Origin: Clostridia bacterium
Lineage (GTDB): Bacteria; Bacillota; Clostridia; Christensenellales; Aristaeellaceae
DNA length: 64,000 nt
Direction of reading: 5' to 3'
NCBI GenBank assembly: GCA_017470145.1
Contig: JAFUFB010000030.1
Location: 228,603 to 292,602 of the forward strand
Shown in pieces: positions 24,323 through 33,035 of the stretch (position 1 is its first letter; every line of letters begins with the position of its first letter). The position numbers and the translations under genes were made by a program. The notes under the pieces are model-generated. The model was given only the letters and a program-made list of their open reading frames with translations. It was not told where the DNA came from and did no database searches.

Positions 24323-26764
24323 TTATTTCATCGCCTGCGTCTTTGCCCAGCCCGCGTCGATGGTGTTCTGATGGGAGGTGGCGTAGGGGCCAATGGCTTC
24401 CACCTGGGCCTGGGTTCGGGGGAAATGCAGGCAGGAATGGCCGGCAAAATTGTTGTCCGTAATATGCTGCACGCTGTGGGGCATGGAGTGGGTGGAGGCC
24501 ATGTAGATGCTGCCATCCGCAAAGACGACCCACACCGCCCGGGGATTCCAGGTATTTCCGCCGAAAACCTTCTCCATCTTGGAGGTGTCCGCCGCCGTCA
24601 GGGGCTCATAGTCCGCGTGGGCACCCAGGGAGAAGATATGTACCTGCCAGGAGATACCGGTTTCATAATCGTACACCGTAGCATAGGGATACTTCCGGCA
24701 GATGGCCTTGGTGGTAGTATACCAGTTGGCATACTGCACCCGACTGGCCGAAGGAGTCACACTGCCGCTGGAGGCCACCTTGACGGGGGCCGCGGTGGCC
24801 GTGGCCGTGGCGCTGTCATTCGTGGTGGCTGCCACCACGCTGGAGCTGTCCAGCTTCTTCAGGGTCTTCACTCCGGCGATGCCGTCCGCCGTCAGCTTGT
24901 TGGCCTTCTGGAAAGCCACCAGGGCCGCGTAGGTCTTGGCGCCGAAGACACCGTCCGCCTTGCCGGTCAGATAGCCCAGCTGAATCAAAGTTTCCTGCAG
25001 CGATTTTACCTCGCTGCCCGTGGAGCCCTGCCGCAGCGTGCCGTCATCCGGGGCCGCAGTAACCGTGACCGCCACCTTGGTTCCGTTGGGGGCGGGGGTC
25101 GGCGTAGCCTTCGCTGTGGCCTGCTTCGCGTCGATGGAATACAGCTGGCTCAGGGTCTCGCTGCCAGCGGTGCCATCCACGCTCAGGCCATTGGTCTTCT
25201 GGAAGGCACGAACCGCTTTTTCCGTGGCGGTGCCATAGTTGCCATCCGGCTCCCCAGTCAGGTATCCCAAATCGATCAGCGTCTGCTGCATCATGGCCAC
25301 ATCGGCGCTCATGGTGCCCTTCCGCAGGGTTTCATAATTCGCTTCCGTGGGAATGCCGCTTTCCTCGTCTCCCGGGGCCGGCGTCACCTCCGGTACGGGG
25401 GTCGGCGTGGCGTCCTTGGCCAGGGTATCCTCCGCGAAGAGCACGGCGTAGGTACCTTTGCCTGCCACCCCGTCCGCCTCCAGGCCATGATCCGTCTGGA
25501 AGGCCTTCAGGGCGGAAGCCGTCTGGGCGCCAAATTTGCCGTCCACCCGGCCCTTGAAATATCCCAGCTCCTTCAGCCGGCTCTGCAGGGTCTTGACATC
25601 GTCGCCGCTGTCATCCCGGCGCAGGGTATAGGCCGGCACAGTGTAGGTTGGCGCAGGGGTCGGCGTGGCTGTGGGCTTGGGCGTCGGCGTGGCGCTGGCA
25701 GGCAGCGCTTCCTCAGAGGCCAGGGCTTTCTGGGTTGCTTCGCCCACGATACCGTCCGCGGTAATTCCATTTTTCTTCTGGAAGGCGATGACCGCCTTCT
25801 TGGTGGCCGTATCAAAGGTGCGGTTGATCTCCCCGGTGTAATACCCCAGATCCTTCAACTGCTGCTGCAATTCGCCCACCGCGTCGCCGGTGCCGTTCAG
25901 CTTCAGCGTCGCACCTGCCACGGGGCTCACCGTGCTCACCTTGGTGGCCTTTCCGTTGCTGGCCTTCGGCTTTCCGGAATAGAGGAAGGCCTGGGCGTTG
26001 GCGTCCATGACCCCCGTGGTAGGATAATCATTGGCCTGCTGGAACAGGAGCACCGCATTCTCCGTGGCGGCGCCGAACTTGCCATCCGCGGATCCCTTCA
26101 AATATCCCAGCTCGATGAGAGCTTCCTGCAGGGCCTTGACCTCCGCCCCCTCGATGCCCTTTTCCAGCACCAGATATTCCGCCGCGCTTTCCTCGGGGCT
26201 CAGGGTGGGCACCGGGGTGGGCGTGGGGGTTACCTTTACCTTCTTTACTTCCTTCAGGACGATATACTCATTCTTCACATAGCCGGTAATGCCCTTGTAT
26301 TCCACCTCCGCCCAGGTTCCACTATTGGCCCGGACGATGATCTCCGCGCCCTGCGGAATCTTTTTCAGCAGGGTGGCCCGGACGGATTTGCTCTGCCGCA
26401 GGTTCACGGATTCCCGGGTCACGGTAGTATAGGGATAAGAACTGACGGTTTCCATGGGTTCCGGCGTCACGGCAACGATGGTGGCCTGATCGGTCACCAC
26501 ATAATCGCTCTGGACGTATCCCGTGGTACCGTTATACTTCACCTTGTAGAAGCTGCCCGTCTTCTCCAGCACCTCGATCTGCGCCCCGGCGGGCACATTG
26601 GTCAGGATGGTGGCCGTTTTGGACGCGCTGCGCCGCAGGCGAACGGAATCCGTCGTCGTGGTCAGGAAAGGATAGCTCAGGGCGGCCGCCGCCAGGCTAC
26701 AGACCATGGCCAGCAGTACAGTCATCAGGGCCAACCGCCGAATCCACTTTTTCCTATCGGACAT
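24323..26764 (-). CDS. Large exported SH3/peptidoglycan-binding protein with conserved C-terminal domain
   Basis: An 813-residue protein. It starts with an N-terminal membrane or signal segment (about residues 8-30). Two SH3-like domains of about 60 residues follow (SVRLRRSASKT, SVNLRQSKSVR). Five PG_binding_1 repeats come next, each ending A(L)xAFQ-x5-ADG-AG, joined by Thr-Pro linkers. The C-terminal 120 residues are different: SWQVHIFSLGAHAD, STHSMPHSVQ and GHSCLHFPRT. GHSCLHF recalls the HGC(I)R catalytic loop of YkuD enzymes, so a wall-modifying activity is possible. ATG 26764 has GGAGG eight bases upstream; the longer frame is leader. A strong promoter is at 26909-26937. Confidence 0.85.
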   Translation of the reverse strand: MSDRKKWIRRLALMTVLLAMVCSLAAAALSYPFLTTTTDSVRLRRSASKTATILTNVPAGAQIEVLEKTGSFYKVKYNGTTGYVQSDYVVTDQATIVAVTPEPMETVSSYPYTTVTRESVNLRQSKSVRATLLKKIPQGAEIIVRANSGTWAEVEYKGITGYVKNEYIVLKEVKKVKVTPTPTPVPTLSPEESAAEYLVLEKGIEGAEVKALQEALIELGYLKGSADGKFGAATENAVLLFQQANDYPTTGVMDANAQAFLYSGKPKASNGKATKVSTVSPVAGATLKLNGTGDAVGELQQQLKDLGYYTGEINRTFDTATKKAVIAFQKKNGITADGIVGEATQKALASEEALPASATPTPKPTATPTPAPTYTVPAYTLRRDDSGDDVKTLQSRLKELGYFKGRVDGKFGAQTASALKAFQTDHGLEADGVAGKGTYAVLFAEDTLAKDATPTPVPEVTPAPGDEESGIPTEANYETLRKGTMSADVAMMQQTLIDLGYLTGEPDGNYGTATEKAVRAFQKTNGLSVDGTAGSETLSQLYSIDAKQATAKATPTPAPNGTKVAVTVTAAPDDGTLRQGSTGSEVKSLQETLIQLGYLTGKADGVFGAKTYAALVAFQKANKLTADGIAGVKTLKKLDSSSVVAATTNDSATATATAAPVKVASSGSVTPSASRVQYANWYTTTKAICRKYPYATVYDYETGISWQVHIFSLGAHADYEPLTAADTSKMEKVFGGNTWNPRAVWVVFADGSIYMASTHSMPHSVQHITDNNFAGHSCLHFPRTQAQVEAIGPYATSHQNTIDAGWAKTQAMK

Positions 26765-27086
26765 AATCTCGACCTCCATCTCCATGGCTGGAATCTTGCT
26801 GGGAGAGACGCCCTTCCGGTGGGGCTCCCCCTGTATACGGGACGCAGGATGATTCGTTATTCCCCATGGAAAAAGAAAAATCCCGCTGACAGACTGATAC
26901 ACAGTTGTATTCTACGCGACCGCGCACCATTTGTCAACAAGATTTTCATCTTTTTGTAATATTTAATTCATTTTTTGTAACTTTTGTTTCCCTGTGGGGG
27001 GGGAGCGTCTGCATCTACTACGCTCCCGCTCCGCAGCGGAAGCTGCTACATTCCCTACGCCCCCGCTCCGCAGGGCGCTTTCCCCA
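26765..27086. other. 322-bp intergenic region between rnc and the SH3/PG-binding gene
   Basis: It holds the promoter at 26909-26937 and its A/T-rich upstream stretch. Close to the rnc stop (about 27018-27080) are two related GC hairpin modules containing CCCGCTCCGCAG. These resemble the stem of the 75-bp repeat near lysC and may end rnc transcription. No small ORF looked credible. Confidence 0.5.
26909..26937 (-). promoter_or_regulatory. Sigma-A promoter of the SH3/PG-binding gene
   Basis: On the minus strand TTGACA (26937-26932), 17-base spacer, TAGAAT (26914-26909). An A/T-rich stretch at 26938-26990 lies directly upstream and could serve as an UP element. It gives a leader of about 140 bases. 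Confidence 0.85.
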
Positions 27087-27737
27087 TCAATGGGATAATA
27101 TTTCCAGCGCTTTCACCGCGGCTTCCTGCTCCGCCTGCTTCTTGGTATGCCCTTCTCCGGTGGCGATGGCCTTCCCGGCCCGGTACACCGTGGCCTGGAA
27201 GCGGGGATCATGGGCCGGGCCGCTCTGGCCGGTAATCCGGTATTCCGGCGGGTCCCCGCCGCCCCGCTGCAACAGCTCCTGCAGGGCGCCCTTGCTATCC
27301 TGGGTGGGGCGCTGCACCTCCGCCGGGCTGGGCCAGCACCGCTCCATCACGCCCCGGGCTGCCTCCATGCCTCCGTCCAAATAGATCGCCGCCAGGATGG
27401 CCTCCATGGCGTCGCACAGGACGCTGGGCTTTTCCCGGCCCCCGGTTTGCTCCTCTCCCCGGTCCATGATCAAGGCCTCCCCCACCGCCAGGTTTCTCGC
27501 CACCTGGCTCAGGGCCGCCTCGCAGACCATCAGAGCCCGCAGATGGGTCAAGCCTCCTTCCCGGTCCTCCGGATATTCCCGGTACAGCTTGTCGCTCATC
27601 AGATACTGCAGCACCGCGTCCCCCAGGAACTCCAGCCGCTGGTTATCTTTCTTCCCCATGGAGGGATGGGTCAAAGCGCGGCGCAGCAGCGCTGGATTTT
27701 GGAAGGTATATCCCAGATTTTTTTCCAGTTGTGTCAT
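27087..27737 (-). CDS. rnc: Ribonuclease III
   Basis: A 216-residue double-strand-specific endoribonuclease that processes rRNA and structured mRNA leaders. The signature NQRLEFLGDAVL and the second acidic site DAMEAILAAIYLDGG form the catalytic domain. A dsRNA-binding domain lies at the C-terminus (DPRFQATV, KKQAEQEAA). ATG 27737 has AAGGAG upstream; 45 extra codons in the longer frame cross a hairpin region and are unlikely. It follows acpP and plsX as in many Bacillota. Its substrates could include the stem-rich repeats described in this window. Confidence 0.94.
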   Translation of the reverse strand: MTQLEKNLGYTFQNPALLRRALTHPSMGKKDNQRLEFLGDAVLQYLMSDKLYREYPEDREGGLTHLRALMVCEAALSQVARNLAVGEALIMDRGEEQTGGREKPSVLCDAMEAILAAIYLDGGMEAARGVMERCWPSPAEVQRPTQDSKGALQELLQRGGGDPPEYRITGQSGPAHDPRFQATVYRAGKAIATGEGHTKKQAEQEAAVKALEILSH

Positions 27738-27765
27738 GGCTTCTCCTTCTCTTTCCCCGGTCCCG

Positions 27766-27801
27766 GTCGCGTGGTTCCCCTCGTTAGCGGAATCACGCGA
27801 C
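27766..27801. other. Long hairpin between acpP and rnc
   Basis: GTCGCGTG-G-TTCC pairs with GGAA-T-CACGCGAC over 13 positions (one G-T). A second stem, ATCAGGGG/CCCCTGAT, lies directly beside it (about 27817-27847). They sit in the 152-bp gap of the plsX-acpP-rnc unit and may tune rnc expression or be self-cleavage sites of RNase III, as is known for rnc leaders elsewhere. Confidence 0.5.
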
Positions 27802-27889
27802 TGAGGCCGAAAAAGATCAGGGGCTCCCCGGAAGGATACCCCTGATTCCAGAAAACGCTGATAGGTTTTCATCGGCGTCTTCCTAAGTA

Positions 27890-28120
27890 TTACTTCTGCA
27901 GGCTGTCGATATACTTGACCACATCGCCCACGGTCTTCAGCCGCATGATCTGATCATCCTCCACGGTGATGCCAAAGCGGTCTTCCAGATCCATGATCAT
28001 GACCATGATGTTGGCGGAATCCGCCTTCAGATCCTCTACCAGCCGGGTATCCTCGGTGATGGTAGCGGCGTCCGCCCGCAGCTGGGTCGCGATCATTTCC
28101 TTCACGGTATCAAAAGTCAT
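27890..28120 (-). CDS. acpP: Acyl carrier protein
   Basis: A 76-residue acidic carrier of fatty-acid synthesis. The phosphopantetheine Ser lies in LKADSANIM, where most ACPs have DSL; the change of Leu to Ala just after the Ser is mild. Helical pattern and length are standard. It lies between plsX and rnc, as is usual in Bacillota. Confidence 0.92.
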   Translation of the reverse strand: MTFDTVKEMIATQLRADAATITEDTRLVEDLKADSANIMVMIMDLEDRFGITVEDDQIMRLKTVGDVVKYIDSLQK

Positions 28121-28169
28121 CTTCTTTTTCCTCCTCTTTCAGTCCCGAAAAATTCCCATCTATGTTTGC

Positions 28170-29180
28170 TCAGCCTTCCCGGCTGGAAACATCCTGTTGA
28201 ACGCCCTGGGCAATTTTCTCCGCCACCCGGCCCCGGATCATCTTTTCACATTGGCCGATGGCGCAGGCAAAGGCATGGGCATTGCTGGAGCCATGGGCTT
28301 TCACCACAGCGCCCTGGACGCCCAGCAGTGGCGCGCCGCCCACCTCCGTATAATCCATGGTTTTCTTTACCCGGCGGAAGGCCGGTTTCCCAATGGCACC
28401 GGAAAGCTTGCCCCGCAGGTCAGCCATCATCTCCTTCTTGATGATGCCCATCAGGGTGCCGGCCACGCCTTCCATGAATTTCAGCACCAGATTGCCGCTG
28501 AAGCCATCCGCCACCAGCACGTCCGCCTGATCACCGGTGATATCCCGGGCTTCCACATTGCCGACGAAATGATAGGACGCCTGCTCCATCAGAGGATAGG
28601 TTTCCTTCACCAGGGCATTGCCCTTCTCCGCTTCCGCGCCGATGTTGATCAGGCCCACCCGGGGCTTTTCCATCCCCATGACGCCCCGCATATAGGCATC
28701 GCCCATGAGGCCGAACTGCACCAGATATTCCGGCTTGCAATCCACGTTGGCCCCGCAGTCGATCAGCAGGAAATGGCCCTTGCCATTGGGCAGGAGCGGC
28801 GCCAGGGCGGGCCGCTCAATGCCAGGAATCCGGCCCAGGCGGAACATTCCTCCCGCCAGTACGGCACCGGTGCTGCCGGCGGACACAAAGCCGTCGCAGC
28901 TGCCCTCCCGCACCGCCAGCATGCCTTTCACGGTGGCGCTGCCCGTCTTTTTTCTTACGCCCATGACGGGGCTTTCGTGGTTGGTGATGACCTCTGGCGC
29001 GTCGTCCAGGGTGATACGCGCACGCACGTCATCCGCTTGGCTCAGCAGGGGCTCCACCTGGTCCAGGGGCCCGCCCAGGACCACCTGGAGATCGCTGTCC
29101 TTGCGCAGGGCTTCCAGGGTGCCTTCGACAATGGCCTGGGGGGCATTGTCACCCCCCATGGCATCTACATAAATCTTCAT
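28170..29180 (-). CDS. plsX: Phosphate acyltransferase PlsX
   Basis: A 336-residue peripheral membrane enzyme making acyl-phosphate from acyl-ACP for phospholipid synthesis. The N-terminal DAMGGDNAP, the central GVRKKTGSATVKG, LLIDCGANVDCKP and the later DGFSGNLVLKFMEG are all PlsX signatures. It heads plsX-acpP-rnc. fapR and fabD are absent, unlike in Bacillus. Confidence 0.95.
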   Translation of the reverse strand: MKIYVDAMGGDNAPQAIVEGTLEALRKDSDLQVVLGGPLDQVEPLLSQADDVRARITLDDAPEVITNHESPVMGVRKKTGSATVKGMLAVREGSCDGFVSAGSTGAVLAGGMFRLGRIPGIERPALAPLLPNGKGHFLLIDCGANVDCKPEYLVQFGLMGDAYMRGVMGMEKPRVGLINIGAEAEKGNALVKETYPLMEQASYHFVGNVEARDITGDQADVLVADGFSGNLVLKFMEGVAGTLMGIIKKEMMADLRGKLSGAIGKPAFRRVKKTMDYTEVGGAPLLGVQGAVVKAHGSSNAHAFACAIGQCEKMIRGRVAEKIAQGVQQDVSSREG

Positions 29181-29285
29181 TGTTTCTTTCGGTCTTTTCC
29201 GCGGAGAATCTTATTTGTTGCTCCGTGAGACCCCTCTCCCCTACACCCCTCCCCCGCATCGGCGGGGGACAGGGAAAATAATGTG

Positions 29286-29302
29286 GTGGGGCTTCGCCCC
29301 AC
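29286..29302. terminator. Hairpins between proS and plsX
   Basis: GTGGGGC-TTC-GCCCCAC (29286-29302) and CCCCCGC/GCGGGGG (about 29252-29269) occupy the 197-bp gap. On the minus strand the first is followed by a modest T-rich stretch, consistent with ending proS transcription. Confidence 0.5.
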
Positions 29303-29377
29303 GGCCTCCTTCTGTAACAGCTCTGTCACTGAAGGCCCCGGTATGTTGACACCGAAACGCTTCACCAAGAAGCAAGA

Positions 29378-30823
29378 TCAATATGCCTTCGCGAAGTACA
29401 TAACCTTCTTCGCGGGTTTGCCGCAGCAGACGCAGGTATCACCAAAGCGATGAGCCTCCTGGTCGAAGGGCATGTTACGTGAGGAGGCGTTGAACTTCTC
29501 CTTGATTTCATCCTCGCAGGCCTGCTCGCCGCACCACATGGCCTTGGCAAAGCCGGTTTGCACCGCCTGCTCCAGCTCCTCCATGTTGTGAACGGTGGTG
29601 GTCCGGGCATCCCGGAAGGCCCGGGCCTGCTCCAGCAGGGTCTTCTGGATATCCTCCAGCAGCTCCTGCAGCTTCTCCGCCAGGCCCTCCAGCGGCAGGG
29701 TGAACTTTTCAAAGGTATCCCGGCGGAACACGGTCACCACGCCGTTTTCCAGATCCCGGGGGCCTACCTCCAGCCGCACCGGCACGCCCTTCAGCTCCCA
29801 GTCGTTGAACTTGAAGCCGGGGGACACGGTGTCCCGGTCGTCCAGCTTCACCCGGAAGCCCGCCTGCTTCAGCTCCTGATACAGCTTGTCGCAGGCCTCC
29901 AGCACGCCGCCCTTATGGGCCGCAATGGGCAAAATCACCGCCTGGATGGGAGCGATTTTCGGCGGAAGCCGCAGACCCCGCTCGTCGCCGTGGGTCATGA
30001 TGATGGCGCCAATGAGCCGGGTACTGACGCCCCAGGAGGTCTCGTGGACGTATTCCAGCTTGCCTTCCTTGCTCTGGTACTGGATGTTATAGGCCTCGGC
30101 GAAATTGGTGCCGAAATTGTGACTGGTGCCCGCCTGCAAAGCCTTGCCGTCCTGCATCATGGCCTCCATGGAATAGGTGGCCCGGGCGCCGGCGAACTTT
30201 TCCTTCTCGCTCTTCTGGCCCACATACACCGGCAGGGCCAGCACGTTTTCCGCCACCTCCCGATAGACCTCCAGCATCTTCAGGGTCTCCTCCTCCGCCT
30301 CCTCGGCGGTGGCGTGGATGGTATGGCCCTCCTGCCACAAGAATTCGCTGGTCCGCAGGAAGGGGCGGGTGGCCTTTTCCCACCGCATGACGGAGCACCA
30401 CTGGTTGTACATCATGGGCAGATCCCGCCAGGTCTGCACCCACTTGGAATACATGGTGCAGAAGATTGTTTCACTGGTGGGGCGCACCGCCAACCGCTCC
30501 TGCAGCTGTTCCGTCCCCCCCTGGGTAACCCAGGCCACCTCCGGCGCGAAGCCCTCCACATGCTCCGCCTCCTTCAGCAGCAGGCTTTCCGGAATCAGCA
30601 TAGGGAAATACACATTCTGAGCCCCGGTCTCCTTAAAGCGGGCGTCCATCTCCTGCTGAATCCGCTCCCAGATGGCATATCCATAGGGACGGATGATCAT
30701 GCAGCCCCGAACCGGCGCGTAATCGCACAGCTCCGTCTGCTTGATCACATCCGTATACCACTGGGAAAAGTCCTCGCTGCGCGGGGTGATATGGGTAACA
30801 AACTCCTGTTTTTCCTTGGCCAT
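29378..30823 (-). CDS. proS: Prolyl-tRNA synthetase, short (archaeal/eukaryal-like) form
   Basis: A 481-residue class II synthetase charging tRNA-Pro. The length and the lack of the 180-residue editing insert mark it as the short ProS type. Motif 2 RWEKATRPFLRTSEF, motif 3 HGDERGLRLP, and a C-terminal zinc knuckle with CVCCGKPA plus Tyr at the very end are seen. It starts 21 bases after the anchored propeller-like gene, so there is no room for a T-box between them. Confidence 0.94.
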   Translation of the reverse strand: MAKEKQEFVTHITPRSEDFSQWYTDVIKQTELCDYAPVRGCMIIRPYGYAIWERIQQEMDARFKETGAQNVYFPMLIPESLLLKEAEHVEGFAPEVAWVTQGGTEQLQERLAVRPTSETIFCTMYSKWVQTWRDLPMMYNQWCSVMRWEKATRPFLRTSEFLWQEGHTIHATAEEAEEETLKMLEVYREVAENVLALPVYVGQKSEKEKFAGARATYSMEAMMQDGKALQAGTSHNFGTNFAEAYNIQYQSKEGKLEYVHETSWGVSTRLIGAIIMTHGDERGLRLPPKIAPIQAVILPIAAHKGGVLEACDKLYQELKQAGFRVKLDDRDTVSPGFKFNDWELKGVPVRLEVGPRDLENGVVTVFRRDTFEKFTLPLEGLAEKLQELLEDIQKTLLEQARAFRDARTTTVHNMEELEQAVQTGFAKAMWCGEQACEDEIKEKFNASSRNMPFDQEAHRFGDTCVCCGKPAKKVMYFAKAY

Positions 30824-30844
30824 GACCTTGTTCCTCCATTTAGA

Positions 30845-32029
30845 TTATTGCGGCAACCCCAGGGAATACACCGAATCACCGGCGGCAACGACAGCCCGGC
30901 CGTCGCTGGTGATGCCGTAGAAAGCGGTCACCTGAGCATTCTCCGGCAGGGGCATGCCGCTGATGAAAAACCGCTGGCTGTTCACATCCGCCCGATAGAT
31001 GTATTCCTTGCTAAAGGTGAAGATATTCCCCCGCCAGATGCAAGCGCCCACGCACTCCGTAGGCAGGGTATATCGCTTGTCCACGTCCCCTTCCAGCACC
31101 CGCAGCTCCGTAATGGTCTGGGCGCTGCTGGTCTGGCTGGTGGGGGCCAGCAGCATCTTGGCCGGGCCCCGCTCCGGAATCTCATAATCGATCAGCTTCC
31201 AGCCATACACCAGCATGGTGGCGTTGGTGTCCTGGACGCATTTGTAATCATAGGTGTAGCACTGCTGGGTGTTGAACACCCGCAGCCGGGCGTTTTCGTA
31301 CACCACCTTGTAAGCCAGGGCCTCCCCCAGGCTCACCTCACCGGTGTTCATTTTGCCCACCTGGAAGGTGTTGAGAATGGTATTGGGCGCAGTGCCGAAC
31401 ACATCCAGACTCAGGGTCCACAGATAGTCCCCCTGATCGCCAAAGAACCCGGTATCCAGAATCATCAGCCCGGCGAAGGCTTCCTGCTCCACGTCGATCT
31501 GAGCGCCCTGCAGGTCCTTTACAATCAGCTTGGACTCCGTATCGCTGCCCACCACCACCGCGCAGTATCTTTCGCCCACCCGGACGAACTGCACCGTACC
31601 TTCCATGCTCTCATTATAGGTGGAATTGCCCTTCTGGTCCACCAGGTACATCTGCATGCCACTCCACACGGCCACATGCTTCGGCCCGGCGTAGAAGGTA
31701 GCCCCCGCCCCCGCCGGGAAGCTCCAACGAATGGTGCCTGTCGAGGAGAGGCAATGCAGGTTGACCCCGTCATAGTACAGCACGCTGTCGCCAAAGGGGG
31801 TCACGTTCTGATTGGAATAGCAAGGCAGGCGCGTCGCTCCACTTTCCCGGGGATTGCCACCTCGCAAAAAGTGGAAGCCCAACAGCACTGCTACGATAGC
31901 CGCCACCAGGATAATCCAGCTGCGAATCTGCCGCCGGCGCTTTTGCTCCTGGGAGGGGCGATTCTCCGCCGCGTTACGGCTGCGGGACCGGATCAGCTGA
32001 TCGCTCTGGATATTTTTATTTCTTGCCAT
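30845..32029 (-). CDS. Membrane-anchored extracellular beta-propeller-like protein (DUF5711-like)
   Basis: A 394-residue protein with a short basic N-terminus, one transmembrane segment (about residues 37-55, RSWIILVAAIVAVLLGF), and an outside part built of repeating beta-rich units (YDGVNLHCLSSTG, YLVDQKGNS and similar), as in WD/PQQ-type propellers of unknown function in Clostridia. I do not recognise a catalytic motif. It lies between mrp and proS on one strand. The family label is tentative; a sensor or assembly role would be guesswork. Confidence 0.6.
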   Translation of the reverse strand: MARNKNIQSDQLIRSRSRNAAENRPSQEQKRRRQIRSWIILVAAIVAVLLGFHFLRGGNPRESGATRLPCYSNQNVTPFGDSVLYYDGVNLHCLSSTGTIRWSFPAGAGATFYAGPKHVAVWSGMQMYLVDQKGNSTYNESMEGTVQFVRVGERYCAVVVGSDTESKLIVKDLQGAQIDVEQEAFAGLMILDTGFFGDQGDYLWTLSLDVFGTAPNTILNTFQVGKMNTGEVSLGEALAYKVVYENARLRVFNTQQCYTYDYKCVQDTNATMLVYGWKLIDYEIPERGPAKMLLAPTSQTSSAQTITELRVLEGDVDKRYTLPTECVGACIWRGNIFTFSKEYIYRADVNSQRFFISGMPLPENAQVTAFYGITSDGRAVVAAGDSVYSLGLPQ

Positions 32030-32050
32030 CCGGCCCCTCCTTTTCCATCC

Positions 32051-32911
32051 TTATCCAACCACGCGGTTGGGGCAGCGTTCCACCGCCGCCAGGGCGCCAT
32101 CCATCCAATCCTCATTGAACAGCTCGATGACTCCGGTGTCGCATTCCCGGGCCAGGGCCGGATCCATGGGCAGCTGGGCCAGCAGGGGAATGGAATGCTC
32201 CTGGGCGATCTTCGCCGTCCGGCTCTCCCCGAAGGGATAAATCTTCTTCCCACAATCCGGACAGGCGATCCAGCTCATGTTCTCCACAATGCCCAGCACT
32301 GGGATGTTCATCATCTTCGCCATGTTCAGGGCCTTTTCCACAATCATGCCCACCAGCTCCTGGGGGCTGGTGACGATGAGGATACCGTCCACCGGCAGGC
32401 TCTGGAACACCGTCAGGGGCACATCCCCCGTTCCCGGAGGCATATCCACAAACATGAAGTCCACATCGCCCCAGACCACATCGCTCCAGAACTGCTTGAC
32501 CGTTCCGCTGATGAGGCTGCCCCGCCACACCACCGGATCCGTATCGTTTTCCAGCAGCAGATTGACGCTCATCATCTTGATGCCCGTCCGGCTCTGGGCG
32601 GGAAGGATCCCCTCGTCGCTGCCCATGGCAGGATCCCGCACGCCAAACATCTTCGGAATGCTGGGGCCCGTAATGTCTCCATCCAGGATCGCCGTCTTGA
32701 ACCCGTTCCGCTGGGTCAGCACAGCCATGAGCCCGGTAACCAGGCTTTTCCCTACGCCACCCTTGCCGCTGACCACGGCGATGACCCGCTTCACCTTGCT
32801 ATGAGCATTGGCCGGGGCCAGCAGGCTCCCGGACCCGCTGCGGCTGGGGCAATCCACGCCGCAGGCGGAGCAATCATGCGCGCATTCTGACAAATCTCTC
32901 ACCTCGTTCAA
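32051..32911 (-). CDS. Mrp/ApbC-type iron-sulfur carrier ATPase
   Basis: A 286-residue ParA-like P-loop ATPase. The deviant Walker A GKGGVGKS is at 49-56. DMPPGTGD and the cluster-binding CPDCGKK pair identify Mrp/NBP35 proteins, which deliver Fe-S clusters. The N-terminus adds Cys10, Cys14, Cys17 and Cys21, as in NBP35-type forms. Radical SAM enzymes at 4.5 and 39.8 kb are possible clients, though not specifically. Confidence 0.9.
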   Translation of the reverse strand: MNEVRDLSECAHDCSACGVDCPSRSGSGSLLAPANAHSKVKRVIAVVSGKGGVGKSLVTGLMAVLTQRNGFKTAILDGDITGPSIPKMFGVRDPAMGSDEGILPAQSRTGIKMMSVNLLLENDTDPVVWRGSLISGTVKQFWSDVVWGDVDFMFVDMPPGTGDVPLTVFQSLPVDGILIVTSPQELVGMIVEKALNMAKMMNIPVLGIVENMSWIACPDCGKKIYPFGESRTAKIAQEHSIPLLAQLPMDPALARECDTGVIELFNEDWMDGALAAVERCPNRVVG

Positions 32912-33035
32912 AATGTTTCCACCCTTTCGCCCCGCCTGGGCAGGACGAAACAGTTGCGAACCTTATCTAATTCGAGAAGGACCTTTCTTTTTCCTCTTTT
33001 TGGCCCCCGAGGACGGGAAATCCCTTTCCCAGAGA

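Noticed and set aside
24314-26959. An 881-codon plus-strand frame opposite the SH3/PG-binding gene
   Set aside because: It mirrors the repeats of the real gene on the other strand and contains no recognisable domain; a shadow of biased codon use.
29558-32890. A 1110-codon open frame on the plus strand opposite proS, the propeller-like gene and mrp
   Set aside because: It is antisense to three well-recognised genes. Its protein is rich in His, Gln, Gly and Pro in the way expected from reading high-GC genes backwards, and it has no family resemblance.
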